A stretch of 64,000 nucleotides of DNA, taken from NCBI RefSeq assembly GCF_900109525.1, contig NZ_FOAN01000007.1, positions 186,001 to 250,000 on the forward strand. The letters run 5' to 3'. This document shows, piece after piece, positions 7,466 to 19,023 of the stretch (its first letter is position 1; every line of letters starts with the position of its first letter). A model generated the notes under the pieces. That model did no database searches. It saw nothing but the letters and a program-made list of their open reading frames with translations, and was not told where the DNA came from. The stretch comes from Allobosea lupini (lineage in GTDB: Bacteria > Pseudomonadota > Alphaproteobacteria > Rhizobiales > Beijerinckiaceae). A program made the translations under genes and the position numbers.

Positions 7466-8818
7466 ATGGACCGCATTGATCATTCCACCAATCTGCAGGC
7501 TCCCGGGTTGACCCGCCGCCATGCGCTCGCGCTGGCCGGCACGGGGCTGGCCTTGCCGGCTTTGCTCCCCACGCCCGCGCTGGCCGAACTGGTGATCGAC
7601 CTGCGCAAGGGCACCTTCCAGCCGATGCCGATCGCGGTCGCCGATTTTGCCGGCGAAGGCGGAGGGCTGGTTTCCGGCATCATCGCCAACAACCTGAAGC
7701 GCTGCGGCTATTTCGTGCCGATCGAGAAGGCGCGGCATCCCGAGAAGAACCCGCCCTTCGATGCGGCGCCGCAGTTCGAAGCGTGGAAGGCGGCCGGCGT
7801 GCAGGCGCTGGTGATCGGCCGGGTCTCGCGCGACGGCGGCCGGCTCAAGGCCGAGTTCCGGCTCTGGGACGTCGTCGCCGGCCAGCAGATCGACGGCCAG
7901 CAATACTTCACCGACCCGAACAATTCCCGCCGCGTCGGTCACATCATCTCGGACGCGGTCTTCACCAAGATCACCGGCGTCGGCGGCTTCTTTGACACCC
8001 GTGTGGTCTTCGTCGACGAATCCGGCTCGAAGGAGGCCAGGCGCAAGCGCCTCGCCATCATGGATCAGGACGGCGCCAATGTGCGCTACCTGACCGATGG
8101 CGCGACCTCGGTGGTGACGCCGCGCTACTCGCCGGTGGCGCAGGAAGTGACCTATATGGCGCAGCGCACCGGCGAGCAGCCGCGCGTCCATGTCCTCAAC
8201 ATCGAGACCGGCCAGCGCCAGGTGGTCGGCAACTTCCCCGACATGACCACGAGCCCGCGCTTCTCGCCGAATGGCGCGCGCATCGCGCTCAGCCTGCAGC
8301 AGGGCGGCAACGCCAATCTCTATGCGATCGATATCGGCTCGCGCACCACGCAGCGGCTGACCTCGACCTCTGCGATCGACACGTCGCCGTCCTATGCGCC
8401 GGATGGATCGCAGATCGTCTTCGAGAGCGACCGCGGCGGCTCGCAGCAGCTTTACGTGATGGGCGCCGGTGGCGGCGAGGGCAAGCGCATCTCCTTCGGC
8501 CAAGGCTCCTATTCGCAGCCGTCCTGGTCGCCGCGCGGCGACCTGATCGCCTTCACCCGCCAGGGCGGCGGCACCTTCGGGATCGGCGTGATGAAGCCGG
8601 ACGGCTCGGGGGAGCGCATCCTGACCGAGAGCTTCCACAACGAGGCGCCGAACTGGGCTCCGAACGGCCAGTACATCATGTTCTTCCGGGATCCGGGCGG
8701 ACAATCCGGCGGCAAGCTGTACATGGTCGACATCACCGGCCGGGTCGAGGTGCCGGTGCCGACGCCGTCCTTTGCCTCCGATCCGACCTGGTCGCCGCTG
8801 CTGACGGCGGCGCGCTAG
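7466..8818 (+). CDS. tolB: Tol-Pal system beta-propeller protein TolB
   Basis: TolB is the periplasmic protein that binds Pal and TolA. The 450-aa product has an N-terminal TolB domain (about residues 42-170) and a six-bladed propeller made of PD40/WD40-like repeats (repeated SPDG/SPNGARIA-type turns). The leader contains TRRHALALAG, a twin-arginine-like motif, then a hydrophobic stretch ending ALA. The ATG at 7466 is 5 bp past the tolA stop; a GTG at 7457 overlapping that stop is the alternative. Confidence 0.95.
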   Translation: MDRIDHSTNLQAPGLTRRHALALAGTGLALPALLPTPALAELVIDLRKGTFQPMPIAVADFAGEGGGLVSGIIANNLKRCGYFVPIEKARHPEKNPPFDAAPQFEAWKAAGVQALVIGRVSRDGGRLKAEFRLWDVVAGQQIDGQQYFTDPNNSRRVGHIISDAVFTKITGVGGFFDTRVVFVDESGSKEARRKRLAIMDQDGANVRYLTDGATSVVTPRYSPVAQEVTYMAQRTGEQPRVHVLNIETGQRQVVGNFPDMTTSPRFSPNGARIALSLQQGGNANLYAIDIGSRTTQRLTSTSAIDTSPSYAPDGSQIVFESDRGGSQQLYVMGAGGGEGKRISFGQGSYSQPSWSPRGDLIAFTRQGGGTFGIGVMKPDGSGERILTESFHNEAPNWAPNGQYIMFFRDPGGQSGGKLYMVDITGRVEVPVPTPSFASDPTWSPLLTAAR

Positions 8819-8877
8819 CGCCTTCTGAGATGGTGCAGGAATGCAACATCGTCGAACCGTCGGCATCCAGCCATATT

Positions 8878-8888
8878 TGGTTAACCAT
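8878..8888. promoter_or_regulatory. CtrA-like motif TGGTTAACCAT between tolB and pal
   Basis: The palindrome TGGTTAACCA is 125 bp upstream of the pal start. It carries the CtrA half-site TTAACCAT. The same TGGTTAACCA core occurs upstream of chpT at 48485. It suggests that pal has its own cell-cycle-linked promoter within the tol cluster. Confidence 0.4.
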
Positions 8889-9012
8889 ACGCCGCAATGC
8901 CGCCACTTCGCCTTGTTCTGGCAAGGTCTCGTTTAGGTTGACACATCATTGATTGGGATAACGCGTGACGCCGCCCGGCGCGCTCCGCGCCCGAAATTCG
9001 GAGAGAATTGAC

Positions 9013-9516
9013 ATGCTCGCCTCCTTTGCAGCCAGCGCCCGCACCGTGCGCATCGCCGCCGCCCTGATCGGAGCGCTCGCCCTCGGCGCCTGCGCCAAGG
9101 ACCAGAACGCCGCCGATGGCTTCGGAGCCGGCGGTGCCGCCACGCCTGGCAGCGCCCAGGACTTCGTCGTCAACGTCGGCGATCGCGTCTTCTTCGAGAC
9201 CGACTCGACCGATCTGACCCCGACCGCGGTCGCGACCCTCGACAAGCAGTCGGGCTGGCTGCAGCGCTATCCGCGCTACACCTTCACCATCGAAGGCCAT
9301 GCCGACGAGCGCGGCACTCGCGAGTACAACTATTCGCTCGGCGCCCGTCGCGCCCAGACGGTCCGGGACTATCTCGCCTCGCGCGGCATCCCCAGCAACC
9401 GCATCCGCACCATCTCCTACGGTAAGGAGCGGCCGGTCGCCGTCTGCAACGACATCTCCTGCTGGTCGCAGAACCGCCGCGCCGTGACGGTGCTCGACGG
9501 CGCCGGCGGCGTCTGA
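9013..9516 (+). CDS. pal: Peptidoglycan-associated lipoprotein Pal
   Basis: Pal anchors the outer membrane to peptidoglycan. The 167-aa sequence begins with a lipoprotein signal peptide whose lipobox is LALGAC (lipidated Cys27), followed by an OmpA-like C-terminal domain with the peptidoglycan-binding motif GHADERGTREYNYSLGARRA. The ATG at 9013 is chosen because it gives the signal peptide; an upstream frame start at 8965 does not. A strong terminator follows at 9546. Confidence 0.96.
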   Translation: MLASFAASARTVRIAAALIGALALGACAKDQNAADGFGAGGAATPGSAQDFVVNVGDRVFFETDSTDLTPTAVATLDKQSGWLQRYPRYTFTIEGHADERGTREYNYSLGARRAQTVRDYLASRGIPSNRIRTISYGKERPVAVCNDISCWSQNRRAVTVLDGAGGV

Positions 9517-9545
9517 ACCGGACAGCTCGATAAAAGCTTGACCTG

Positions 9546-9579
9546 GCCGGCGCTTACCGCAAGGAAAGCGCCGGCTTTT
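9546..9579 (+). terminator. Intrinsic terminator after pal
   Basis: GCCGGCGCTT (9546-9555) and AAGCGCCGGC (9566-9575) form a perfect 10-bp stem with a 10-nt loop, followed by TTTTC. It lies 30 bp after the pal stop and before cpoB, so cpoB may have its own promoter or depend on readthrough. Confidence 0.85.
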
Positions 9580-9645
9580 CCATATTTTGGCCGCGGTATT
9601 CGCGTCTGATGAGAACAGTCCCCGGGGCGATGCGGTTTGCCTGAC

Positions 9646-10587
9646 ATGAGCTTTGCGACGATTTCGATTCCGAGCCGGAAGCGGTTCCCGCTGCGGCATG
9701 CCATGCTTGCCGGTTTCTCGCTGCTGGCGATCGGCTTGGCCCAGCCTGCCGCCGCGCAGGACGCGGCCGATCTCGTGGTCCGCACGAGCAGGCTCGAGAA
9801 CCAGCTGCGCCAGCTTTCCGGCCAGATCGAGCAGTTGCAGTTCGAGAACCGGCGCCTGACCGAACAGCTGCGCAAGATGCAGGAAGATGTCGACTTCCGC
9901 TTCTCCGAGCGCGGCGGGCAGCGTGGCGGCGCCGCAGCGGCGCCCGCGCCGCAGGGGCCCCGTCCGGCAGCCCCCCAGCCGGCGCCCGGCCGCGAGCGCC
10001 GCGGCGATGCCTTCGATCCCGCCGCCCAGCCGGGAGCCGCTGGCGGGCCGCGCCAACTCGGCCAGATCATCGACGAGGAGTTCGCCGGTGACCAGGGGCA
10101 GGGGCCGATGGACCTCTCCAGCGTCGGGCGCCCGGTTCCGGGAGGGGCGCTGCCGCCCGCGGCAGCGCAAGGCACCAGCGTCGCCGCGACGGGACAGGCG
10201 GCCAGCCCGCGCGAGCTCTACGACGTCGCCTACGCCCATGTCCTGCGCAAGGAATACGAGCGCGCCGAGATGAGCTTCCGCGAGTTCCTGCAAAGCTATC
10301 CGCGCGATCGTCTGGCGGCCGACGCCACCTTCTGGCTCGGCGAGAGCTACTACCAGCGCCGGCGCTATCGCGAGGCGGCCGAGCAGTTCCTGAAGATCTC
10401 GCGCGATTTTCCGAAGGCCGGCAAGGGCGCCGACAGCCTGCTCAAGCTCGGCATGTCTCTGAACGGGCTCGGTGCGCGTGACCAGGCCTGCGCCACCTTC
10501 GCCAAGGTCGGCGTCGATTATCCCGCCGCCTCGAATGCGGTGCGCCAGGGGGTCGAGCGCGAGCGGCAGCGCGCCCGCTGCGCTTGA
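9646..10587 (+). CDS. cpoB: Tol-Pal-associated periplasmic coordinator CpoB/YbgF
   Basis: CpoB links outer-membrane constriction to septal peptidoglycan synthesis. The 313-aa protein has a signal peptide ending AAAQD, a trimerising coiled coil (about residues 38-85), a Pro/Ala/Gly-rich linker and C-terminal tetratricopeptide repeats (about residues 185-305, starting ELYDVAYAHVLRKEYERAEMSF). The ATG at 9646 is preferred to a TTG three codons earlier. Its stop overlaps the tilS start as TTGA. Confidence 0.92.
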   Translation: MSFATISIPSRKRFPLRHAMLAGFSLLAIGLAQPAAAQDAADLVVRTSRLENQLRQLSGQIEQLQFENRRLTEQLRKMQEDVDFRFSERGGQRGGAAAAPAPQGPRPAAPQPAPGRERRGDAFDPAAQPGAAGGPRQLGQIIDEEFAGDQGQGPMDLSSVGRPVPGGALPPAAAQGTSVAATGQAASPRELYDVAYAHVLRKEYERAEMSFREFLQSYPRDRLAADATFWLGESYYQRRRYREAAEQFLKISRDFPKAGKGADSLLKLGMSLNGLGARDQACATFAKVGVDYPAASNAVRQGVERERQRARCA

Positions 10588-11642
10588 CCGCGGCGCCCGC
10601 AGGTCCTGCCGAGTCCGAGCCGCTGACGGCGGCTGAAGCCGATGTCCTGTTCCGCCCGCTCGCCCACGACGACACGCTTGTCGTCGCGGTGTCCGGCGGG
10701 CCTGATTCCATCGCTCTCCTCGCGCTTCTGGCCGATTGGACCGGGCGGGGCCGTCCGCGGCTCCTGGTTGTCACCATCGATCACGGCCTGCGCCCCGAGG
10801 CGGCGCAGGAAGCGATGATGGTTGGCGAGCTGTGCGCGAAGCTTGGCGTCGAGCATCGTACGCGGCGCTGGCAGGGCCCGAAGCCGCAGGCCGGAGTGCA
10901 GGAGAAGGCGCGCGCGGCGCGCTATGCCCTGCTGGCGGAAGAGGCGAGGGTGCCAGGCGCCACCACGATCGTCACCGCGCACACCGCTGACGACCAGGCC
11001 GAGACCCTGCTGATGCGCATGGCGGCGGGGTCCGGTCTCGCCGGCCTGGCCGGGATGGCGCCGCGCAGCGCTGTGAACGGGGCCGTGCTGGCGAGGCCGC
11101 TGCTCGGGATCGCGAAATCCCGGCTGATCGCAACCTGCGAGGCGCGAGGGCTCGCCTTCATCCGCGATCCGTCCAATGACGATCCGCGCTTTGCCCGCAT
11201 CCGCTGGCGCGCACTATTGCCGGCCTTGGCCCATGAAGGGCTGACTGCCCAGCGGCTCGGCCAGCTTGCGCATCGGCTGGCGCGGGCCGACGAGTCGCTC
11301 GACAGATTGGCGGCGCATGCCCTGGCGAGCGTGCCGGCCGGGGATGAGAACGGTCGGCGCTGGTTCGATTTCGCGCGGCTCTGCGGGGAGCCCGAGGAGA
11401 TCGTGATCAGGAGCCTGGGGCTCGCGCTCGCCGCGGCGCAGGACGGCGAGGCGCAGGCCGGGGTACCGCCGCGTCTGGCGCGGCTGGAGGATTGCGCGAA
11501 GGCGCTGATCGCCGCGGCGCGCGCGGGCAGGGCGCTGCAGCGCACGCTCGGCGGCTTTCGTCTGTCGCTGGCCGGCGATGGCGTTTTGACGCTGATGCGC
11601 GAGGGCGAGAGGCGCCGAGGCGTTCACCCTGCGACGGTATAA
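10584..11642 (+). CDS. tilS: tRNA(Ile)-lysidine synthase TilS
   Basis: TilS converts the wobble cytidine of tRNA-Ile(CAU) to lysidine so that it reads AUA. The 352-aa protein has the PP-loop ATP-binding motif SGGPDS (residues 37-42) and the N-type ATP pyrophosphatase fold; the C-terminal part is short compared with E. coli TilS, as is usual in Alphaproteobacteria. The TTG start overlaps the cpoB stop by four bases (TTGA), which implies translational coupling. Confidence 0.93.
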   Translation: MTAAPAGPAESEPLTAAEADVLFRPLAHDDTLVVAVSGGPDSIALLALLADWTGRGRPRLLVVTIDHGLRPEAAQEAMMVGELCAKLGVEHRTRRWQGPKPQAGVQEKARAARYALLAEEARVPGATTIVTAHTADDQAETLLMRMAAGSGLAGLAGMAPRSAVNGAVLARPLLGIAKSRLIATCEARGLAFIRDPSNDDPRFARIRWRALLPALAHEGLTAQRLGQLAHRLARADESLDRLAAHALASVPAGDENGRRWFDFARLCGEPEEIVIRSLGLALAAAQDGEAQAGVPPRLARLEDCAKALIAAARAGRALQRTLGGFRLSLAGDGVLTLMREGERRRGVHPATV

Positions 11643-11664
11643 CCCTAAGAAGGGTCAGGCTTCC

Positions 11665-11693
11665 CTTGGCAAGGGGGCATGGCGGCCCTAGAT
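11665..11693 (+). promoter_or_regulatory. Candidate heat-shock (RpoH) promoter of ftsH
   Basis: CTTGGC (11665-11670) and CCCTAGAT (11686-11693) are spaced 15 bp apart and resemble the sigma-32 consensus CTTGAA-N13/15-CCCCATNT. It lies 60 bp before the ftsH ATG. ftsH is heat-induced in many bacteria. The match is partial. Confidence 0.35.
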
Positions 11694-11753
11694 TAGGCAG
11701 CGAAAACCACAGGCTCGCGCGGCAATCCCGCCGGCGAGCGGATCGGAACCGTA

Positions 11754-13679
<1,926 letters not shown>

Positions 13680-13704
13680 TGGCGCGACCAGACCTCGAAC
13701 GATC

Positions 13705-13730
13705 AAAGGGCGGCCTTCGGGCCGCCCTTT
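13705..13730 (+). terminator. Terminator hairpin with UUCG loop after ftsH
   Basis: AAAGGGCGGCC (13705-13715) and GGCCGCCCTTT (13720-13730) form a perfect 11-bp stem closed by a TTCG tetraloop. The stem ends in AAA/TTT, so it works on either strand. It lies 25 bp after the ftsH stop. Confidence 0.85.
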
Positions 13731-13937
13731 GTCATGCTGGTCCTCGTCAGCCATGCTGCGAAGATCCGGTGCCCCACATCCTTGTTTTATCGCATTTTTT
13801 ACGCGGACCGGTGTCCACTTCGCTCGAAAATGCCCTAGCGGATACGGTCCGACACAATTTGTGAGAAGCTGAGCAGGCAAAGAGCCTGTATGAGCTGCAA
13901 AAGCAACGAGCCGGGCAAGGCTCCGAGGACTGACCTC

Positions 13938-15281
13938 ATGACACGCAAATACTTCGGCACCGATGGCATTCGCGGACGCGCCAACGGCGTGATCACGCCC
14001 GATCTGGCGCTGCGGGTCGGGCAGGCCACAGGCATCGCCTTCCGCCGCGGCGACCACCGCCATCGCGTGGTGATCGGCAAGGATACGCGGCTCTCGGGCT
14101 ACATGATCGAGAACGCGCTGGTCGCCGGCTTCACGTCCGTCGGGATGGATGTGCTGCTGCTGGGCCCGATGCCGACGCCGGCGGTGGCGATGCTGACCCG
14201 CTCGATGCGGGCCGATCTCGGCGTGATGATCTCGGCCTCGCACAACCCCTACGAGGACAACGGCATCAAGCTGTTCGGGCCGGACGGCTACAAGCTCAGC
14301 GACGAGGTCGAGGCGGAGATCACCCAGCTGATCGATTCCGATCTCGGCAAGCAGCTGTCGTCTTCGGCGATGCTCGGCCGGGCCAAGCGCGTCGAGAGTG
14401 CCCATGCCCGCTATATCGAGTTCGCCAAGCGCACTTTGCCGCGCAATCTTGGCCTGGACGGCCTGCGCATCGTGCTCGACTGCGCCAATGGCGCTGCCTA
14501 CAAGGTTGCGCCCGAGGCGCTCTGGGAGCTCGGCGCCGAGGTCATCACCATCGGCGACGAGCCCGACGGGTTCAACATCAACAAGGATGTCGGCTCGACC
14601 AAGCCGACGGCGCTCAGCCAGAAGGTGCGGGAGTTGCGTGCCGACCTCGGCATCGCGCTCGACGGCGACGCCGATCGCGTCCTGATCGTCGACGAGCAGG
14701 GCCAGATCGTCGATGGCGACCAGCTGATGGGCGTGATCGCACGCAGCTGGCAGGAGGACGGCCGGCTCTCGGCGCCCGGGATCGTTTCCACCGTGATGTC
14801 CAATCTCGGCCTGGAGCGCTATCTGGCGGGCCTCGGCCTGTCGATGGCGCGTACCGCGGTGGGCGATCGCTATGTGCTCGAGCACATGCGGGCCAACGGC
14901 TTCAATCTCGGTGGCGAGCAGTCCGGTCACATCATCCTCTCCGACTATGGCACGACCGGCGACGGGCTGGTCGCGGCGCTGCAGCTGCTCGCCGTGGTCA
15001 AGCGCCAGGAGAAACCGGTCTCCGAAGTCTGCCATTGCTTCGAGCCGTTGCCGCAGATCCTCAAGAACGTCCGCTACAGGCAGGGCCGTCCGCTGGAGGA
15101 GAAGCCGGTCGTCAACGCGATCAAGGCGGCCGAGCAGCTGCTCGGCGAAAGCGGGCGGCTGGTGATCCGTCCCTCCGGCACCGAGCCGGTGATCCGCGTC
15201 ATGGCCGAGGGAGACGATCGCGATCTCGTACTGCGAGCGGTCGACGAAGTGGTCGAGGCGGTGACGAAGGCGGCCGCCTGA
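13938..15281 (+). CDS. glmM: Phosphoglucosamine mutase GlmM
   Basis: GlmM interconverts glucosamine-6-phosphate and glucosamine-1-phosphate for UDP-GlcNAc and hence peptidoglycan and LPS synthesis. The 447-aa protein has the N-terminal FGTDGIRG motif, the phosphoserine loop ISASHNPYEDNG (phosphoserine S101), the metal loop DGDADR and the C-terminal phosphate-binding RPSGTEP. The ATG at 13938 begins the conserved MTRKYFGTDG; an ORF start at 13890 adds an unconserved leader. Confidence 0.97.
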   Translation: MTRKYFGTDGIRGRANGVITPDLALRVGQATGIAFRRGDHRHRVVIGKDTRLSGYMIENALVAGFTSVGMDVLLLGPMPTPAVAMLTRSMRADLGVMISASHNPYEDNGIKLFGPDGYKLSDEVEAEITQLIDSDLGKQLSSSAMLGRAKRVESAHARYIEFAKRTLPRNLGLDGLRIVLDCANGAAYKVAPEALWELGAEVITIGDEPDGFNINKDVGSTKPTALSQKVRELRADLGIALDGDADRVLIVDEQGQIVDGDQLMGVIARSWQEDGRLSAPGIVSTVMSNLGLERYLAGLGLSMARTAVGDRYVLEHMRANGFNLGGEQSGHIILSDYGTTGDGLVAALQLLAVVKRQEKPVSEVCHCFEPLPQILKNVRYRQGRPLEEKPVVNAIKAAEQLLGESGRLVIRPSGTEPVIRVMAEGDDRDLVLRAVDEVVEAVTKAAA

Positions 15282-15611
15282 GCGGATCCCGCGGGCCTGG
15301 CGTCGTCGCCTGGACGAGCGCCGACGGTTCGCAGCGCTGAATTTATCGGAGGGCGCCGAGCCCTGCGATGGATTCCGGTCCTCCGTTTCACAACGGCCCG
15401 GATGGCAGAGAGCCGTCTTGGCAAGGTCTTTCGTTCGACCCCATGAATGCCTTCACCGAAGCTGATCTCTCAGGAGCAGTGCTCCCGTTTACGGAGTGAT
15501 AGGGTTAGTTTTTAGGGTTAAGTCTCATTTAAGAAATCCGTGGCAAGGTTTCCCCATCGGTAACTCGCGCGCTCCTGAGTTCGGCGGCGCGCACATTCGA
15601 GGGGTCCCGCC
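15282..15611. promoter_or_regulatory. Control region of the outer-membrane protein gene, with a full CtrA box
   Basis: The region has a perfect TTAA-N7-TTAA at 15518-15532, the canonical binding site of CtrA, 80 bp before the omp start. A direct repeat AGGGTTA at 15501-15507 and 15514-15520 overlaps its left edge. GGAGC-AGT-GCTCC at 15473-15485 is a small palindrome. The first 190 bp show nothing that I recognise. Confidence 0.6.
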
Positions 15612-16493
15612 ATGGGCAGCCTGAAATCTCTCGCGCTTGCTGGCGCCATGGCCGTGAGCGCGTCCGCCATCGCCAGTGCCGCAGATTTTCCGATGGCCCA
15701 GCCGGTACCTCCGCCGCCGCCGGAGCTGCGCGGCACGATCTCGTCGGGCATCTATCTGCGCGGCGACATCGGCGTCGGCGTCACCAATTTCGGCAAGTAC
15801 GAGCAGGAAGACGTTCGCCAGGCGAACGGGACCTGGCCTGCCAAGGAGGATCGCTCGACCTCATTCTTCGGCGGCGTCGGTATCGGCTATCGCTTCAACA
15901 ACTGGTTCCGCGTCGACGGCACCTTCGAGTATCGCGGCGGCGGCAGCTTCGGTGCGACCGACCAGGTCGACCTGGGTGGCGGTACACTCCTGCACAACAC
16001 CTACAAGGGCAGCATCAGCTCGATGGTCGCCCTGTTCAACGCCTATGTCGACCTCGGCACCTGGAACTGCCTGACGCCCTATATCGGCGCCGGTATCGGT
16101 TATGCGAGCAACCGCATCCACGGCGTTACCGACCAGGGCGTCATGAGCACCTTGACCCCTGGCGGCTGGGGCCCCGGCTACAGCACGCTCGGCACCGCCA
16201 ATGCGGGCACCAAGAGTGGCGTCGCCTGGGCGCTGATGGCCGGTGTCGGCTACGAGGTGAACAAGAACCTGACCCTCGAAGTCGGCTATCGCTACCTCAA
16301 TCTCGGCGACGCCCAGTCGGGCCGCCTCGTCAACGCCTATGGCGGGCAGGTGCAGGGGCCGCTCAAGATCAAGGACATCGACAGCCACGACATCAAGATC
16401 GGCATGCGCTGGAACTTCGGCGAGCCCGATTGCTGCGGCCCTGTCGAGCGCCCGGTCGCCTACGCGCCGGCTCCGGTCGTCCGCAAGTACTGA
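15612..16493 (+). CDS. Outer-membrane beta-barrel protein (Omp25/RopB-like)
   Basis: The 293-aa protein has a Sec signal peptide (cleavage near ASA-ADF, about residue 22) followed by an eight-strand-type barrel rich in alternating aromatic/Gly residues (GVGIGYRFNNWFRVDGTFEYRG, cut here to its pattern; NLTLEVGYRYLNLGD). The final strands HDIKIGMRWNF and a Pro-rich end with YAPAPVVRKY complete it. It resembles the Omp25/Omp31 immunogenic porin-like family. The upstream full CtrA box suggests cell-cycle control. A strong terminator follows. Confidence 0.85.
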   Translation: MGSLKSLALAGAMAVSASAIASAADFPMAQPVPPPPPELRGTISSGIYLRGDIGVGVTNFGKYEQEDVRQANGTWPAKEDRSTSFFGGVGIGYRFNNWFRVDGTFEYRGGGSFGATDQVDLGGGTLLHNTYKGSISSMVALFNAYVDLGTWNCLTPYIGAGIGYASNRIHGVTDQGVMSTLTPGGWGPGYSTLGTANAGTKSGVAWALMAGVGYEVNKNLTLEVGYRYLNLGDAQSGRLVNAYGGQVQGPLKIKDIDSHDIKIGMRWNFGEPDCCGPVERPVAYAPAPVVRKY

Positions 16494-16513
16494 CCAGTCC
16501 GACAGCTGAAAAG

Positions 16514-16545
16514 AAGCCGCGCGAGCCATGCTCGCGCGGCTTTTT
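16514..16545 (+). terminator. Intrinsic terminator after the outer-membrane protein gene
   Basis: AAGCCGCGCGAG (16514-16525) and CTCGCGCGGCTT (16531-16542) form a perfect 12-bp stem with a 5-nt loop, followed directly by a T run. Confidence 0.9.
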
Positions 16546-16571
16546 CGTTTGCCGCCGTGCCGGCGATCGAT

Positions 16572-16588
16572 ATACTCCCGTGGAGTAT
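16572..16588. promoter_or_regulatory. FrmR operator candidate
   Basis: ATACTCC-CGT-GGAGTAT is a perfect palindrome with 7-bp arms. Its layout, an AT-flanked G/C tract in inverted repeat, is that of CsoR/RcnR/FrmR-family operators. It ends 24 bp before the frmR start, so repression of frmR-frmA by FrmR is the natural reading. Confidence 0.7.
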
Positions 16589-16612
16589 CATGGTCGTAGG
16601 GCATGAAGCGCC

Positions 16613-16912
16613 ATGCCGCATAGTCCTGAAGACAAGAAGCGGGCCGTCGCCCGCCTGCGCCGCATCAAGGGCCAGGCGGAGGCGCTCGAGCGCGCGGTCG
16701 AGGCGGGCACGGATTGCAGCGCGCTGCTGCAGCAGATCGCCGCCTTGCGCGGGGCGGCCAACGGATTGATGGCCGAGGTTCTGGAAAGCCACCTGCGCGA
16801 GACCTTCAGTCTTGCGCTGGGATACGGACGCCAAGGCGAGGAAGGGACCGGTTTCGAGCCCGAAGCCGAACTCGACGGAATCATACAGATGCTGCGAACC
16901 TATCTGAAATAG
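16613..16912 (+). CDS. frmR: Formaldehyde-responsive repressor FrmR
   Basis: FrmR is a small all-helical DNA-binding repressor of the CsoR/RcnR family that is inactivated when formaldehyde crosslinks Pro2 and Cys35. The 99-aa sequence keeps Pro2, Cys35 and His60, the residues known in the E. coli protein, within the typical RLRRIKGQAEALERAVE opening. It lies 32 bp upstream of the glutathione-dependent formaldehyde dehydrogenase gene, with a palindromic operator just before it. These features separate it from nickel- or copper-sensing paralogues. Confidence 0.93.
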   Translation: MPHSPEDKKRAVARLRRIKGQAEALERAVEAGTDCSALLQQIAALRGAANGLMAEVLESHLRETFSLALGYGRQGEEGTGFEPEAELDGIIQMLRTYLK

Positions 16913-16944
16913 GCGCGGGCAATGCTCTGAAGGAGGGTGCTGAG

Positions 16945-18057
<1,113 letters not shown>

Positions 18058-18131
18058 GCCAGCGATCTCGTCCTTCGGGAACGCCTGCACGCGATCGGGG
18101 TTGATCGGTGCGGGCGCATCCGGAGGCAGCC

Positions 18132-18542
18132 ATGGCCAACAAGATCGCGGCGGGGAACAGCCGCTCCGTCTTCACCCGCCTGTCCCAGGCGACGGCGCAT
18201 TGGGCCGGCAAGCCGCAGACGTTCTTCGCCGCGTTGGCGATCATCGTCGTTTGGGCGCTATCGGGGCCGTTGTTCGGCTTCAACGACACCTGGCAGCTGG
18301 TGATCAACACCTCGACGACGATCGTCACCTTCCTGATGGTGTTCATCATCCAGAACAGCCAGAACCGCGACACGGCGGCGATGCAGATCAAGCTCGACGA
18401 GCTGATCGACAAGATCGAAGGGGCGCGCGAGGAGCTGCTCGATCTCGAAGAGCTCGACGAGGACAAGCTCGAGGAGATGCGGGCGGAGTTCGAGGAGCTG
18501 GCACGCAAGGCGCGCGCCGCTCGCGAAGGTCGCTCCGGCTGA
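18132..18542 (+). CDS. Low-affinity iron permease family protein
   Basis: The 136-aa protein has two transmembrane helices (about residues 27-46 and 55-75) around a short loop, with the family motif TFLMVFIIQNSQNRDTAAMQ, then a C-terminal charged coiled coil. It matches the bacterial low-affinity iron permease family, which is much shorter than the fungal Fet4 transporter; actual transport has not been generally shown. The ATG at 18132 follows GGAGGC. No iron-box is evident. Confidence 0.85.
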   Translation: MANKIAAGNSRSVFTRLSQATAHWAGKPQTFFAALAIIVVWALSGPLFGFNDTWQLVINTSTTIVTFLMVFIIQNSQNRDTAAMQIKLDELIDKIEGAREELLDLEELDEDKLEEMRAEFEELARKARAAREGRSG

Positions 18543-18646
18543 TTTATTTTTGACGCCTGTCGAAATCGGCCTTGCTCCGGCGTCGAGGCGGCGGCGAAGG
18601 AAATCGCTCCTTCGTCCTCGACGGCCATGAGCCACAGGAGAGCGCG

Positions 18647-19009
18647 ATGCAATACATGCTGATGTTCCGCGAAGGAGAGGCCGAGTTCGACATGCGCGAC
18701 GACCCTGCCAGGGCCCCCGCGTATTGGGGCGCCTGGACGGCGTATATCGGCGCGCTCAATCAGGCGGGCATCGTGGTCAGCGGGGCGGGCCTGCAGCCGC
18801 CGCGGAGCAGCACCGTCGTCAAGGTCCGCGACGGCCGGCGCCAGATCCAGGACGGGCCTTACCCCGATACCAAGGAGCAGCTGGGCGGGTATTTCGTCGT
18901 CGAAGTGCCCGATCTCGACGTCGCACTCGACTGGGCTGCCCGCAGTCCGGCGGCCGCCTATGGATCGGTCGAGGTAAGACCTGTCCTGCCTCCCCCCGCT
19001 GCGGCCTGA
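18647..19009 (+). CDS. DGPF/YciI-family protein, partner of the ECF sigma factor
   Basis: The 120-aa protein is a dimeric alpha-beta barrel of the YciI/DGPF family, with MQYMLMF at the start and the hallmark DGPY (DGPF variant) around residue 67 in QIQDGPYPDTKEQLGG. In group ECF42 such genes adjoin the sigma factor gene and are its typical targets. Here the sigma gene begins 14 bp downstream in the same direction. ATG 18647 follows ACAGGAGAG. The molecular activity is unknown. Confidence 0.88.
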   Translation: MQYMLMFREGEAEFDMRDDPARAPAYWGAWTAYIGALNQAGIVVSGAGLQPPRSSTVVKVRDGRRQIQDGPYPDTKEQLGGYFVVEVPDLDVALDWAARSPAAAYGSVEVRPVLPPPAAA

Positions 19010-19023
19010 GCGCCCGGCCGACG

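Noticed and set aside
8938..8962. TTGACA before pal as a sigma-70 promoter
   Set aside because: The -35 is perfect but the only -10-like element (GATAAC) is 13 bp away, too close.
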